DNA from: Adiantum capillus-veneris | Lineage: Eukaryota > Streptophyta > Polypodiopsida > Polypodiales > Pteridaceae | Reading direction: 5' to 3' | DNA: 64,000 nucleotides | NCBI GenBank assembly: GCA_014529385.2 | Contig: CM043961.1 | Coordinates: forward strand, 15,084,478-15,148,477 | Shown here: one piece after another, positions 1 to 10,740 of the stretch | How positions within the stretch are numbered: position 1 is the first letter of the stretch | Layout: each line of letters begins with the position of its first letter | Translations under genes and position numbers: made by a program | Notes under the pieces: model-generated | Seen by the model: only the letters and a program-made list of their open reading frames with translations | Database searches by the model: none | What the model was told of the DNA's origin: nothing

Positions 1-735
1 CGCCCACAACATTCATGACACTTATGGATAGTGTCTTGAAGCCATATTTGGGCAAATTTGTCATTTTTTTCCTCGATGACATCGTAGTCTATAGTGCTTC
101 TGAAGAAGAGCACTTACAACATCTCAAACAGGTGTTTGATTTATTACATACAAACAAGTTATATACCAAGGAATTTAAATGTGATTTTTTAAAAGATAAA
201 ATTCATTATTTAGGGCATGTTATTTCAGCTCATGGCCTATATATGGATCAATCCAAAGTGGATACCGTCAGAAAATGGCCTCCTCCTAAAAATCTGGAAG
301 AATTATAGATATTTTTAGGATTTGCAGGTTTTTACCAAAGGTTCGTTAAAAACTATGCTCAAATTGCTATTCCTATGATGGATAAACTTAAAGGCAAAGG
401 AAAAGCTTTTCAGTGGGGATCCGCTCAACAGCACTATCTCCCCGATATTATGGGCCTTTCAAAATACTCAAGTGAGTTGGTGATTGTGCCTACAAACTAT
501 TACTACCTTCACATTCTCGCATTCATTCGGTGTTTCATGTAAGCCGTCTACGAAAGCGGTTACATGGGGACGACAATGGCATTGACCAACAGGTTTTGGT
601 TGATTACATTGAACCTCCTACCTTACCGCATGAACCTGAACATGTTCTGGATTATCACGAGCTACGTACACGTCATCACGTACGACAACAAGCCTTATCA
701 AGTGGAAAGACTGACCTGAAGAAGGTGTGACTTGA
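1..735 (+). pseudogene. Ty3/gypsy pol remnant, reverse transcriptase joined to C-terminal tail by internal deletion
   Basis: Positions 15-305 encode the back half of a Ty3/gypsy reverse transcriptase. The catalytic box reads FLDDIVVYS, followed by the connection region HYLGHVISAHGL. A TAG at 306-308 interrupts the frame, but the next codons still read as FLGFAGFYQRFVKNYA, the usual start of the RNase H tether. Near 430-475 the text jumps to SRIHSVFHVSRLRKRL (from about 505), which normally lies at the extreme C-terminus of the integrase in this superfamily. RNase H and the integrase core are therefore deleted. The open tail runs to a TGA at 728-730 and a polypurine tract follows. The left part lies outside the window. 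Membership in Ty3/gypsy is secure; the lineage is not. Confidence 0.85.
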
Positions 736-797
736 GAAAACATTAGTATTCTTAAGAAGAAGTTTCCCACTTTTGTTTTCGAGGAGGAAAACTCTTC

Positions 798-965
798 TTA
801 AGGGGGGAGTAATGTCAGGACACTGGCAAGGCCAGACTAGATAAGGCAGGGCCGGGATAGGCGGTGTGGAACGGGGAGTCCAACTAGGACAAAGGGCCAA
901 GGGCATGCCTATATAAGGGTGGTTGGGTGAAGGACTCTCAGGCTCTAGTCACCCCTGTCTTACAC
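798..965 (+). mobile_element. Polypurine tract and start of 3' LTR of the first Ty3/gypsy element
   Basis: An AAGGGGGGAG polypurine tract at 800-809 is followed by TGTCAGGACACTGG from 813, the expected PPT-LTR junction. A TATATAAGG box at about 909-917 fits the U3 promoter of this LTR. I cannot place the 3' edge of the LTR; 965 is only where I stop recognising it. Confidence 0.6.
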
Positions 966-1107
966 CTCTAGTATCATAGGATGGAAAGCCTTAGATGCAT
1001 GATCTGTGGTATTCCTCACAATCCTTGGCTTTTCTAATTCAATTGTGGGATTCTCAATCATTTTTGTTCCTGGTTTTGGTTAGTTTGAAGCTGAGCTCAA
1101 TAGGCTT

Positions 1108-1761
1108 TCATAAGTCCAGAGGTTCATTCACCTTTTCAACTAATACAGATTTTCCTGAACTTGCACTCTTTGGTCTCCTTTTCTCATAAGGTTCTCTAGT
1201 CTCTAGAATTTCCAACTCAGGATCAGATTGATTTTGTAATCTCTCTAATCTGTCCCTGGTTTGTTTTAACTCCTCCACTAGGACTATTTGTTCACGTTCC
1301 TTCCTAGCTTTCATGTGTGCCTTCCTAGCCTTCCAAGTGTTTCATTGACTCTTTAGTTCATAACAAGGCGCATCTGTTTTGGGTTCCTCAATTATTGGTT
1401 CTTTCATTTATTTTTGAGATGTGCCCTTGTGACAACCTGTATAGGTATCACCGTTTCATTTTCAAAACCGCTACTTGACGGCATTGCCCTCAGTATGTTT
1501 AAAGTTTTTTTCACTGTTTTTATTTGGGTTTTTTGGATAGTCACTAATAAAATGAGTAATGTCGTAATCTGGTCAGTATACATTTACTCTAATGATCTCT
1601 ATATGATGACAATCTTTCATAAGGTGTTCACCACCATACTTGTAGCACGGTCCTAAAGGTTGGTGTGGCACTCTTGGAGCTGCTATCTTTTGTTGATAGT
1701 AGGCAGGCCTTTTTCTTGTTAACCGAGCGTTGGCTATGAACATCAATGTGCGTTCATCCAA
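1108..1761 (-). pseudogene. Decayed retrotransposon gag, zinc-knuckle side
   Basis: On the - strand, 1573-1761 encodes a basic stretch containing CYKYGGEHLMKDC, which is a CCHC zinc knuckle whose second cysteine has become tyrosine. Further along, 1108-1314 encodes a charged helical stretch starting KARKEREQIVLVEELKQTRD that looks coiled-coil. Several stops and frame changes separate the two. This side differs in style from the gag piece at 1792-2440, so two element families seem to be interleaved. The knuckle indicates an RNA-binding gag protein; nothing here is intact. Confidence 0.5.
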
Positions 1762-1791
1762 AATGTATTTACCTTCTCATGTAGCATGAGA

Positions 1792-2440
1792 TTATTTTGG
1801 TGGTCCAACATTCCCAATCATGCTCCAAGGTTCCGGTTCTTTCGGCTCTTCGAGTGGATAGTCTATTGAACTAGCCCCGTATTCACTTGGCTCTTTGTAA
1901 TACATAGGCACATGAATAAGGCTTGTCCCTCCAATTCCTCTTGTTTTTGCTCGGTGAAGTCTATATTTTGAAAGGAAGTAGCCTTGAGATATAGATCCCA
2001 AAAATTGTCCACATATTTGTGGATAGACTTATGGGAGAGAAGCTTTAAACTTTGCCATTTGGTAAGCACTTTGTCCTTTTCATTGCTTGCAAGGAATTGC
2101 TTCATGATGGAATCTTGTAGAGTTTTCCATGTCTTTGGGGCTTCGCCGTTGCCACACAAAGGCTAGCGCATCATTGACGAGCAGATTTTTGGAAGTGCAT
2201 AGCTGCATGGCGTAGCTTAGAGGACTCCGTGAAGCCCTAATCTCCAAAGGCCACATCAAATTGTTGGATGAAGGCCAATACTTTGTTGGTAGCACCAAAG
2301 GTGCCATCATAGGTGAGAAAAGAGACACTCTCTCCTCTCTCTTTGAACTTCTTGAGCTTTTGGGACCTTCGCCATGCAGAGTAAGATTTGTGATGTCCTC
2401 CCCTCTTGTATTATCTAAGAGACTATCTATTGCTTTCGAA
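1792..2440 (-). pseudogene. Ty3/gypsy gag fragment related to the B and A elements
   Basis: The - strand text carries gag phrases shared with the copies at 38.0-38.9 kb and 31.3-31.8 kb. Examples are GNGEAPKTWKTLQDSIMKQF, a KDKVLTKWQSLKLL stretch and HKYVDNFWDLYLKA. The upstream part (2080-2440) matches the copy at 38575-38895, including the SRSSKREE and SPMMAPL strings. Frameshifts separate the pieces. This is a truncated gag capsid region with no pol attached, nested between gag pieces of another element. The relationship comes from comparing words inside this window. Confidence 0.7.
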
Positions 2441-2552
2441 AGAGGATGAATTGGCTCGTATTCTTGTCCTTACTTATCAACAAAAATAATATGGTTTCCC
2501 TTTATCAAATCATACAAAAACAAGTACAGGACTTTGTCCATGCTTAACTCGT

Positions 2553-3032
2553 TCACATGGGGCTCCATGCATCGGTAGTAAGAGGTGACTCTTCCCTCCT
2601 CGTGCTTGTGAATCCCAATATTTTCATGAATTGTCTCCCTTCTCTCCACTCTCTTGTCATGAATGTAGCAGGCTCCAGAAAGAGTGAGTTTAGGAGGTAT
2701 TTATCAGGTCTCCATAACCATCTTCCCTTTTGATATGTTGTCTCCATATCGATTGTAATTTTCTGGGTCTTTGACAATGAGATAGTGGTTTCCCTCCTCA
2801 TCGCAAAGCCTATCACCATCATCGGTTACCATGATTACTAATATTCCTCTCGTTGGTCGTTCTTCAATACAAATGCATTGACGTCCTCGAACAATAGCAT
2901 ACATCAGGGCCCCATGGTCATTGGTTCCCTTGAGAAAAATGCCATGTATTTTGGCATGTTTAAGGGTTTTTGAGGTGCTACCCCCAATGGTTCCTTACTG
3001 ATGGAAACCTCCAAGTTTTGGTTAGCCATCCA
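2553..3032 (-). pseudogene. Decayed gag N-terminus of a second element family
   Basis: A - strand start near 3030 (MANQNLEVSISKEPLG) leads through stops into two overlapping frames at 2704-2904 and 2553-2822. One contains RLCDEEGNHYLIVKDPENYN. It resembles in style, not in exact sequence, the gag N-terminus at 62562-62876, which reads KEYAIRIDDHGIEFKEEIR. I take it as the beginning of the gag whose zinc knuckle lies at 1573-1761. It is broken by at least two stops and one frameshift. Confidence 0.4.
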
Positions 3033-4094
3033 CTGATATGATCCTTCGGAACAAGTGTCAGTATCACTGTCCTCTTCTATGATTGGTGCTAGTGGACCTA
3101 TCCTTGCTTGGTTTACACTCTCTTATGTCGACACTAAGCTAACTTGATCTCCGGCCACTCTCCGCACTCTTTGAAGACACCTTTTGGATCTCAAATTCAT
3201 CAAATTATTCACACCTTAGAAGTCTGCTTGCGGTTGTTCCTTTATCTTGGTTTGCTCTCAAGATGCTTTCTCAACTTGTGAAGTTCTTTTCACTTCTAGC
3301 TGATCATCAACTTACAGGATCCTTGGTTCTGGCTATCTATACAAAACTTTAACTCTGCAATTCTTTGTCAAATCAAAAATTCTCATTTACTACTATATAT
3401 CAAGACATCATCCTTATATGAGTTCCAAGCCCTAATCTTAAAAGACAGATGGAATGCTAGGATCATAGGGAAGACTTTTGGACCAGAAAATTCTCAATCT
3501 GAGCACTAAATTGGCCTATAGACATCATACACGTATGATGTCTTCTTCCTTTTCATGTTTTGACGAGACAACCCTTAAAAACCCTAAGGCTACTAGTGAT
3601 GAAAACTACGATATTATAGACTTGGGTCCAAATTGACTTGTGAGCACATATAGCCTCGCTAGTTTGTGTTTAAGGGGCATGTCAAAAGGGTCCATTAAGC
3701 ACATCCGTTTGTGGGTAGATAAACATCTCCTTATAGGGAGGATTGGTCATTAATCGAAGAAGCTTGCTTTCATAGGTTGGGTCACAAGATCTTACAATAC
3801 AATAGCACTTGGGACCTAGTCCCAATTTGTCTTTCCCCATTGCCAAGTGGAAATTATTCAAAACATAACCATGGCCCCAAAGAATTATTTGAGTTATGCT
3901 GCACTACATCTCTGAGATTTTTACAGCTCCAATTGTCCCTTTGGCACAAAAGAGGAGGTGGATAAAGTGTCCTAATAGGGCCTCCCTTTGTTTTGGAGTT
4001 GTTACTTCCATTCACTCTTGCACAATTCTGAGAACTTATTCTTCTTGGGAATTCCACACCAGTTGAAAAATAAAAATTCATCCTTTTTCAAGTA

Positions 4095-4139
<45 letters not shown>

Positions 4140-4184
4140 AACATTCATATTAAAATTTCAATCTAGCCAAGGATAGAAAGTACA
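3033..4184 (-). other. Probable untranslated leader of the decayed - strand element
   Basis: No convincing protein is seen on either strand. The stretch lies between a degraded primer-binding site at 4185-4198 and the gag start near 3030, so a retroelement leader is the simplest reading. It includes the (CT)n run at 4096-4138. Confidence 0.35.
4096..4138. repeat. (CT)n microsatellite
   Basis: An uninterrupted CT dinucleotide run of about 43 bases. Confidence 0.98.
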
Positions 4185-4198
4185 CTCTGATACTACTT
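4185..4198 (-). promoter_or_regulatory. Degraded primer-binding site (initiator Met tRNA type)
   Basis: Read on the - strand this is TAGTATCAGAG, one change from TGGTATCAGAG, which is complementary to the 3' end of initiator methionine tRNA. On the + strand TGTGAGGCC begins at 4199 and would be the inner LTR edge. The same arrangement occurs intact at 32960-32974 and 39694-39707. Confidence 0.5.
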
Positions 4199-4739
4199 GT
4201 GAGGCCATGCTAGGGACTGTTGGTTGCATCATCCTTAGATGGCTACACTGCAATTCTTGACATACCTTTCACTTGAGACTGGTATCAAGATAGGACTCAT
4301 CCTACTCTACGATGCCAACTCAAGGGAGTGATAGCATTCTATTTTTCTTACACGGATCCCTTAACCTTGAGAAATATTTTGAATAGGATCAACCTTTCAA
4401 ATCAAAGTCATAAAAAAAATTTGCACTCAATCTTTTTGTGCCGATTGGCGAGAGTTCTCTAATTCACCCTTGGTCAAAGTTCATCTACGTTTTTTTCTCA
4501 GGTATGATCGAGCACAACCACCCATGCATTCCCCTAAGCATTAGTATGAAACTTGCATGGGCCTTGTAACAAAGCCTAATTTTAAGGGATTAAAGATAAT
4601 GCTTTGGAGGGTTAAGGGAACAAGCGCATTCAAGAAGCTAGTTTTTAATAGGCTTTTCTAGCCTTTTTTTAGGACCATGTAAAATGTGGACCTGGAAGAT
4701 CCCTTTTCTCACTAGCTTTGAAAGTGAAATCAAAAATTT

Positions 4740-4980
4740 GAAAAAAATATATTTTTACTTATTTTTTGCCTAAAAATTTTTCCAACATAAGAGAAGGGAG
4801 AGAAAAAAGATTAGCATTAACTAGTCCCTTTTTTTTTTCTTTCGACATCTCATCAAAAAAAAAATTTCTTTTAAAAATTTGAAAAAAAAAAAATTTATTT
4901 TTTTTTTTTTTTTTGCCTTTTTTTTTTTCCAACATTTTTGTAAAAAAAAAATTTTTTTTTTTTTTTTTTTTTACCTTACA
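4740..4980. repeat. Poly(A)/poly(T) low-complexity block
   Basis: Alternating homopolymer A and T runs dominate. The open frames over it encode only Lys- and Phe-rich low-complexity peptides and are not genes. Confidence 0.9.
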
Positions 4981-7060
4981 CTCACTAAAAGTCCACTTTT
5001 TCACTTTTCCTCCCCCCCTTCCCTGTGCCAGTGTTTCAATAGATTCAAATGTACACTTGCATTCTCTTACACCAAGGGGTGTTTTTTTCAAGTGCAGGAT
5101 GGTGTTGCCAAACTTTGAAATGTTGACGTCCTTCTCTTACATTTCTTGTCTTATTGTGAAGAATTACAACCTCTCTCTTCAAAGAGGAAATTCTTTCTTG
5201 TAAAGCCAAGTGTTGAGTTAAAGTGCTTGACATTGATGTCTCTACCAATGCAAAGAATCATTTGCACCCACCATAAACAATTGCTTGCTATAACCTAACA
5301 AACCTATCTTTAATCTTCTAACATATTGAAGAAACTTTGAGAGGCTATTAATTGTTAGATGGAAACGTCTTATAGGATCGTATGGGTACAAATGGTCATC
5401 CATCCAAAGGTTGAGATTAGTGTCACGAGTGGCATGACGTTCTTATCTTTGTTCACTCATATGCACAACCTTGTGTGCAAACTCTGTGGGTAAGTGAATA
5501 TGTAAGGTTGTGGTGTATAGAGTACATGGTGAAGGAACACAATTTGTGATATCATTGAGCACCATGGTAGTTGATCCTAAGGAAGAAAATGAGGAAAAGA
5601 GGGAGGGTTAACGGGGTAGGGGAGAGGAAGGAGGGAGAAGGGGGAGGGGAGGGAGGATGAGAGAACAAAGATTTTTATTTTCTTTTTTTTGGGGGGGGTA
5701 TTTGCAATATTGCACCTTCCCTGACGTTCTTCCTACTCCTTGCACTACCTATGTCATCTCCTCAACTCAATCGTCCTTCCTTCTCCAACTTCGTCCCCGG
5801 CGTCTCAACCGCCTCTACCGGTGTCCTCCGTCATGCAAAGTCTACATGCAACGTGATCCTCCTCGATTGTCCGCGATTGCATCTTGTATCTGGCTTGCAT
5901 GCGCGCGCGCGCACACACAGATCCGGGGTCCCATTGTCTCCCTTCCAATTTGACTTGTAAGGTGGTTTTTCTTTAAAAAGACCTGCAATAAAAATGAAAT
6001 GGGATATCTGCTTAATTGATATATGTTCTTGGTATAAATTTTGGGCCACTACATATGATTCTAATTACATATAATTAGTGGCCCACTTGCAGGAAACACC
6101 ATCCCCAAGGCTAGAATCGGCATTTCTGCGTTTCTAGGCAAGGGAGGTGTTCCGATGTTGTGAGAAACGTGAGTTGCCTGCTGGCTCGTATCAAAAGAAA
6201 CTAAAAGAACCATTAAGGTAACCAGCCTTCCTTGTAAAACGTGCAAGAAATGAACATCTTGAGGGGTCCTTCACATGCACATGCTCATTTGTAAGCACTA
6301 AGCATCGCAACTCGACAGAACGATTCGAGCAATTCGACACGGGTGAGGCTTTGTAGTCACTTTCTTATCTTGGGGTTTGTGTGCAAGCATCATGGATGAC
6401 AAGCATTTAGTCCTCACAACAAAGACACCACTCAATTGATTATGGAACAATAGAATAGGTGTCATGCCTATACATGGACCGGTTTAATGTGCCACCATCT
6501 AATATCAACCTCAAATCATCTAATATCAATCTCAAATCTGTCCAAGCTTATACACAGACAGACTTCATGTCCTGCTATCTCTCACGTCTGTCCGTCTGTC
6601 CGAATCCACTATGTACTGGAAAAGATAGATCACTATTGATGCAGAGGCACCCTCTTCACCGAATTGAACACCTCTTATACCCTCATAGCTTCAGACCCTA
6701 TGCCAAATAATATGTTTCGATTACCTTTCTCATAAAAACAAATCACAGCAATTGAAACAAAACTTTCATAACCTGATACTACTAGAGAAAAAAACAACCT
6801 GGTACTGTCAAAGAAAAAACCAAAAACACACAAAAATCCCGAATCTCTGGGGCTCGAGAGCTTCATAACTGCCGCAAGTGAGTTACAATGCAAAATAGGC
6901 AAAAGATCAGGATGCTAGATCAGCTTTACTGTGTGTAAACACACCATACCACACTGTCTGTACCATCTGCAATGCGAGACTTGGCATTCTCAATAAGCAA
7001 ACAATCTGAGCCCAAGAATACAAAATTACATACAAAGCAGCCTTCTTGACATTTCCGAGC
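4981..7060. other. Intergenic region with a G-rich tract and a short (GC)n/(AC)n run
   Basis: I see no gene. A purine-rich block at 5580-5660 contains several runs of three or more G, and a run of nine G lies at 5690-5698. A GCGCGCGCGC-ACACAC alternation lies at about 5897-5921. The last 400 bases or so probably include the 3' untranslated region of the F-box gene, whose stop codon is at 7061. Confidence 0.6.
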
Positions 7061-9160
7061 TTAGCATAGACAAAGGTCATTGAAGTTTGGTTTAAAAACA
7101 TGCCACTCGTTACCATTGAGGCGCGGTATCAATCCGTGATAGATAAGTTCCCAAGTATCATTGGACATGCTGTATGCCACCATGCCAGTCCATAAGCGTA
7201 AGTCTCCATCACAGACCAAGAAATTATAGTCCTCCTTGAGGCCAAGAAACATGTAGACAACATCTCCAGCCACCACTGCTTCATCCACATACAATATGCG
7301 TACATCTTTGGGTCCCCGGCCCTTGTAAACCTTGAATGGATTCCATGGAGGCCGTTTCATCAGTGCACACTTCATCTTCTGTGGCATCACCGACTTGGAA
7401 ACCTTTTTCCACATTCCATTGCTCAACTCTAGCCCCCAAACAGCAAAGCCAGCCTGACGCCTCTCCTTCAGAAACATCTTAACGGCCTTTCGGATATTAA
7501 TATGCCCTCTAGATAAGGCATGGATCCTCTCTTCAAGTGTGTCATCCGTAAAGAAGCGAGCCACAAAAAAGAAACCCTTGCAACTGCTTGCCATTTTGAA
7601 GGGCAGGCACATTCCACTCTCGTAGGTCACCATGGGTGCACTGCTTCCTCGAACCCTAAGGGGTGGATTATCTCCCCAATCATCATCCTCTGAAGATGAA
7701 CCTAGGTCATCTTGAAAGTAGACGAGCTCCCCAGTTTCCAAGTTGTGGACCATTGTCTCAAGATGCGAGCGCCGGTAATTCGCAGTGCACAAAAAGCCTT
7801 TGCAAATAGTATAGCAGGGCCACTTTCCTTCCCCTTCTAAGGCATATGCAGGAGTCATATACCGCATGCTCTGAAGAAAGGAAAGTTTCCAAGCTCCTGC
7901 CCTTGAAGAGTAGGTGTTGACTGTCATCATCAAGTTGTCATTGTTCTCCCGTGGTGTGAGAAGGCACACGGTGAATTTATCATTTTGGACTTCGAGTCGA
8001 ACGGTCCAGTCCTCTCGCCATTTCTTGAAATCACTGCGGGTGCAAACTTCGGTGGGCAATTCTTTCCAAGATTTTGTGATCGGATTGGCAACACAGAAAC
8101 ACAGCCTCTTCATCTGGTCAAAACCACCAGTGCTATTAGGACTTGCAAAGCTCTCAGCCTTGAACAGACAGACGAACCCATCTTGGACCACACAATCAGG
8201 GGGAAGGAAAAATCGGAATTTCTCAGGGAGAAACGAAAGGTATACTTTGTACACTTTGCGATTGTCAAAGTATGATATGTCTGACTGCCGAGGCTGACAG
8301 CCAGGACAAAGTCTACCTGGTTGATACTCCAAAGCACATACTGCATCCGACATACCAGAATAAAAGAACTCCTCTTCCATATCTGCTTCTATAGAAGTGC
8401 TGTCATGACCAAATTGCAAGGTAGTAGAACAAAGAAACTCATCTGCCCCATCGAGCCCATACGGCCTCAATACACCTGCTGGCCGTTTCCCTGATTTTTT
8501 TGTGGGTCCTCTTTTACCTCGGGTTGCCCTGCACGAAGTCTCCTGGGATCCCCCTCCATCAAGCTCAGAGATTCCTGAAAGGCATGTTTTGTCATTGCTC
8601 GTCCCAACATATTTTGAATCAAAGTCTTTGACATCAGACTTCTTTAAATCACAGGTACCGCAAGAAGCAGTCTCTGCATTGCGCTCTGCTTCTTGACCAT
8701 GCCAAAGGGATGCACACAATCCTGCTCTGCCTGTGTGATGACCTGATTTTGCGAGCTCAAAGCGGAGCTTCTTGAAACGGGGGCAGGAGAGCAGAGAGAA
8801 CCAAGACTTACAAACTAAAGCAAGATGGAAGGAGAACACAGGGCGCACCATCGCGAGAGCTCGCTCGAGGAGATGCGGTGGGAGGCGAGACCAGAGGGAA
8901 GGATCCATAGCGGGGTAATCTGAGAAAGGAGGAATGAGTGAGCCGTGAAGCAGCTGGACGCGGAAATGGGGTTCTTCATCTGCGTCAGAATGGCATTGGC
9001 GGCAAGGGCCCTCATCTCGATCATCGTCGGAGCTCGTAGGGTAGCTCTCCCAGCTGGGCCCAAAGCGGTGGCCGTCAAAGTCTGAATCCCACTCGAGATT
9101 ACAGATGCGGCGAGGCTCTTCGTCTTCACTTGTTACGCTATCATGCACAGAGCTCGCCAT
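7061..9160 (-). CDS. F-box protein, 699 residues, single exon
   Basis: This is an uninterrupted frame starting at an ATG in good context (ACAATGGCG), with an acidic Ser/Asp-rich N-terminus (residues 1-85). The F-box is at about 86-130: DPSLWSRLPPHLLERAL, then FHLALVCKSWFSLLS. F-box proteins bind SKP1 and present substrates to SCF ubiquitin ligases. A low-complexity linker follows (about 140-290). The C-terminal half holds hydrophobic, Trp- and Gly-containing blocks such as CVANPITKSWKELP and GFAVWGLELSNGMWKKV, typical of the Kelch or F-box-associated substrate domain of plant F-box proteins. I cannot count Kelch repeats with confidence. It is longer than most plant F-box proteins and has no visible intron. 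It is the best-preserved host gene here. The substrate is unknown. Confidence 0.9.
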   Translation of the reverse strand: MASSVHDSVTSEDEEPRRICNLEWDSDFDGHRFGPSWESYPTSSDDDRDEGPCRQCHSDADEEPHFRVQLLHGSLIPPFSDYPAMDPSLWSRLPPHLLERALAMVRPVFSFHLALVCKSWFSLLSCPRFKKLRFELAKSGHHTGRAGLCASLWHGQEAERNAETASCGTCDLKKSDVKDFDSKYVGTSNDKTCLSGISELDGGGSQETSCRATRGKRGPTKKSGKRPAGVLRPYGLDGADEFLCSTTLQFGHDSTSIEADMEEEFFYSGMSDAVCALEYQPGRLCPGCQPRQSDISYFDNRKVYKVYLSFLPEKFRFFLPPDCVVQDGFVCLFKAESFASPNSTGGFDQMKRLCFCVANPITKSWKELPTEVCTRSDFKKWREDWTVRLEVQNDKFTVCLLTPRENNDNLMMTVNTYSSRAGAWKLSFLQSMRYMTPAYALEGEGKWPCYTICKGFLCTANYRRSHLETMVHNLETGELVYFQDDLGSSSEDDDWGDNPPLRVRGSSAPMVTYESGMCLPFKMASSCKGFFFVARFFTDDTLEERIHALSRGHINIRKAVKMFLKERRQAGFAVWGLELSNGMWKKVSKSVMPQKMKCALMKRPPWNPFKVYKGRGPKDVRILYVDEAVVAGDVVYMFLGLKEDYNFLVCDGDLRLWTGMVAYSMSNDTWELIYHGLIPRLNGNEWHVFKPNFNDLCLC

Positions 9161-9640
9161 TGTTGTGCTCTCATGACCAGAGCTCGACGCGAGACTTAGT
9201 TATCAGTTATTGATAACTATGCCAGCTATACCCAGACAAAGCACTAAATGAATAACTAAGCTTCTTGCATGGTCACGCGTGGCCTGACCAAGAGTACCCA
9301 CTTCTCGCAGTCCCCACCCTAGCATGACATTTGCCATGTGGCTAACTCAGCAAGATACCCTCGCTCCCGAAGCATCAACATGTGATGCATGGCATTGACC
9401 AAAACTCGTCGAGTTATCTAATGGAGCAACCACATATGGCTACTCCATGGTGTCAGTAGAGAATTCCACATATTTCTAGAACTGTTGATTGAGCTCCAAA
9501 CTCCAATCCAGTTTGCATTTGCTTCATCTACCATAAACCCTCAAATTTAGGTTTATCAAAACCATGATCAACAAACACTTTATTAAGCATCTTCTAAGAC
9601 TCTATCTGAGAGTACTTTTTTTCCATAGTAGACTCACACA
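9161..9640. other. Upstream region of the F-box gene
   Basis: No coding potential was noted. It should contain the F-box promoter, which would be read on the - strand, but I see no convincing TATA box. Confidence 0.4.
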
Positions 9641-9645
9641 TTGCC

Positions 9646-9693
9646 AATGTTAGTTGGACAGGAGAGATGGCGCCTGCTGCAGTTGAAGGGAGC

Positions 9694-9763
<70 letters not shown>

Positions 9764-9812
9764 GCAAAGCCGAAAACCATGGAAACGGAAGCACAGATAG
9801 AGTAATCCACGT
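9646..9812. repeat. (TG)n block with duplicated flanks, copy 1
   Basis: A (TG)n run of about 67 bases (9695-9761) is flanked by GGCGCCTGCTG on the left and GAAGCAAAGCCGAAAACCAT on the right. The same flanks occur around the longer run at 10185-10328, so unique sequence and repeat were duplicated together. Confidence 0.9.
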
Positions 9813-10017
9813 GGCCTCTCAGTAATCCAGCGCTCAGCGCTACATCAAAATAAAAAAATTTCTCTTGCCAATGGCTTTTATTATGCCAAGTGCTCTTGAC
9901 TCTTGCCTGCCTACTTTTTGCGCGACGCTTTTTTGATCATCCGATATAATAACTTCAGCACAAAATCGATGCAGTTTCCGTGTTGCACTTGCTTCTCGAC
10001 CCCTAATTGCTTGTCAC

Positions 10018-10023
<6 letters not shown>

Positions 10024-10091
<68 letters not shown>
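10024..10091. repeat. (CT)n microsatellite
   Basis: An uninterrupted CT run of about 68 bases. Confidence 0.97.
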
Positions 10092-10092
<1 letters not shown>

Positions 10093-10136
10093 GCATTAAC
10101 ATATACCCAATTTTCGTTTTGACTCTCTCTCTCACA

Positions 10137-10372
<236 letters not shown>

Positions 10373-10740
10373 GCCTTTGTAGGCTGATGCACGCAGAGAA
10401 AGTGAGTGCAAATGGGTTCATTGTTGTCACAGAAGCCTGGAAGATGAGAATCCATTGCCACCGTTCTCGGCTCTCAGAGCAGTTGCGTTGCTTCGTTGAA
10501 GGTTGCCTGAAGCAGAGAAAGAAACATCTTTGTAGGAGTCGATAGAGGCGGGGACTTGCTTGAGCTTGGGTGCGGGGGGTTTCCCCTGTTCGACATCATG
10601 GACCCTGACCTGGTGATGGAAAGCAATACAAAGAAGTTGGTCCGTGTTCGTTGTTTATTTAATTAAGTGTTGTTTATGCTAGTAATTACAGGTGGAATTT
10701 TCTCCTTCCAGAGAAAGTAAAAACGATGATTGAGGTTGTG

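Noticed and set aside
4759-5203. Lys- and Phe-rich frames
   Set aside because: They are products of the poly(A)/poly(T) block.
7914-8346. Open frames on both strands inside the F-box gene
   Set aside because: They are shadows of the well-supported 699-codon frame.
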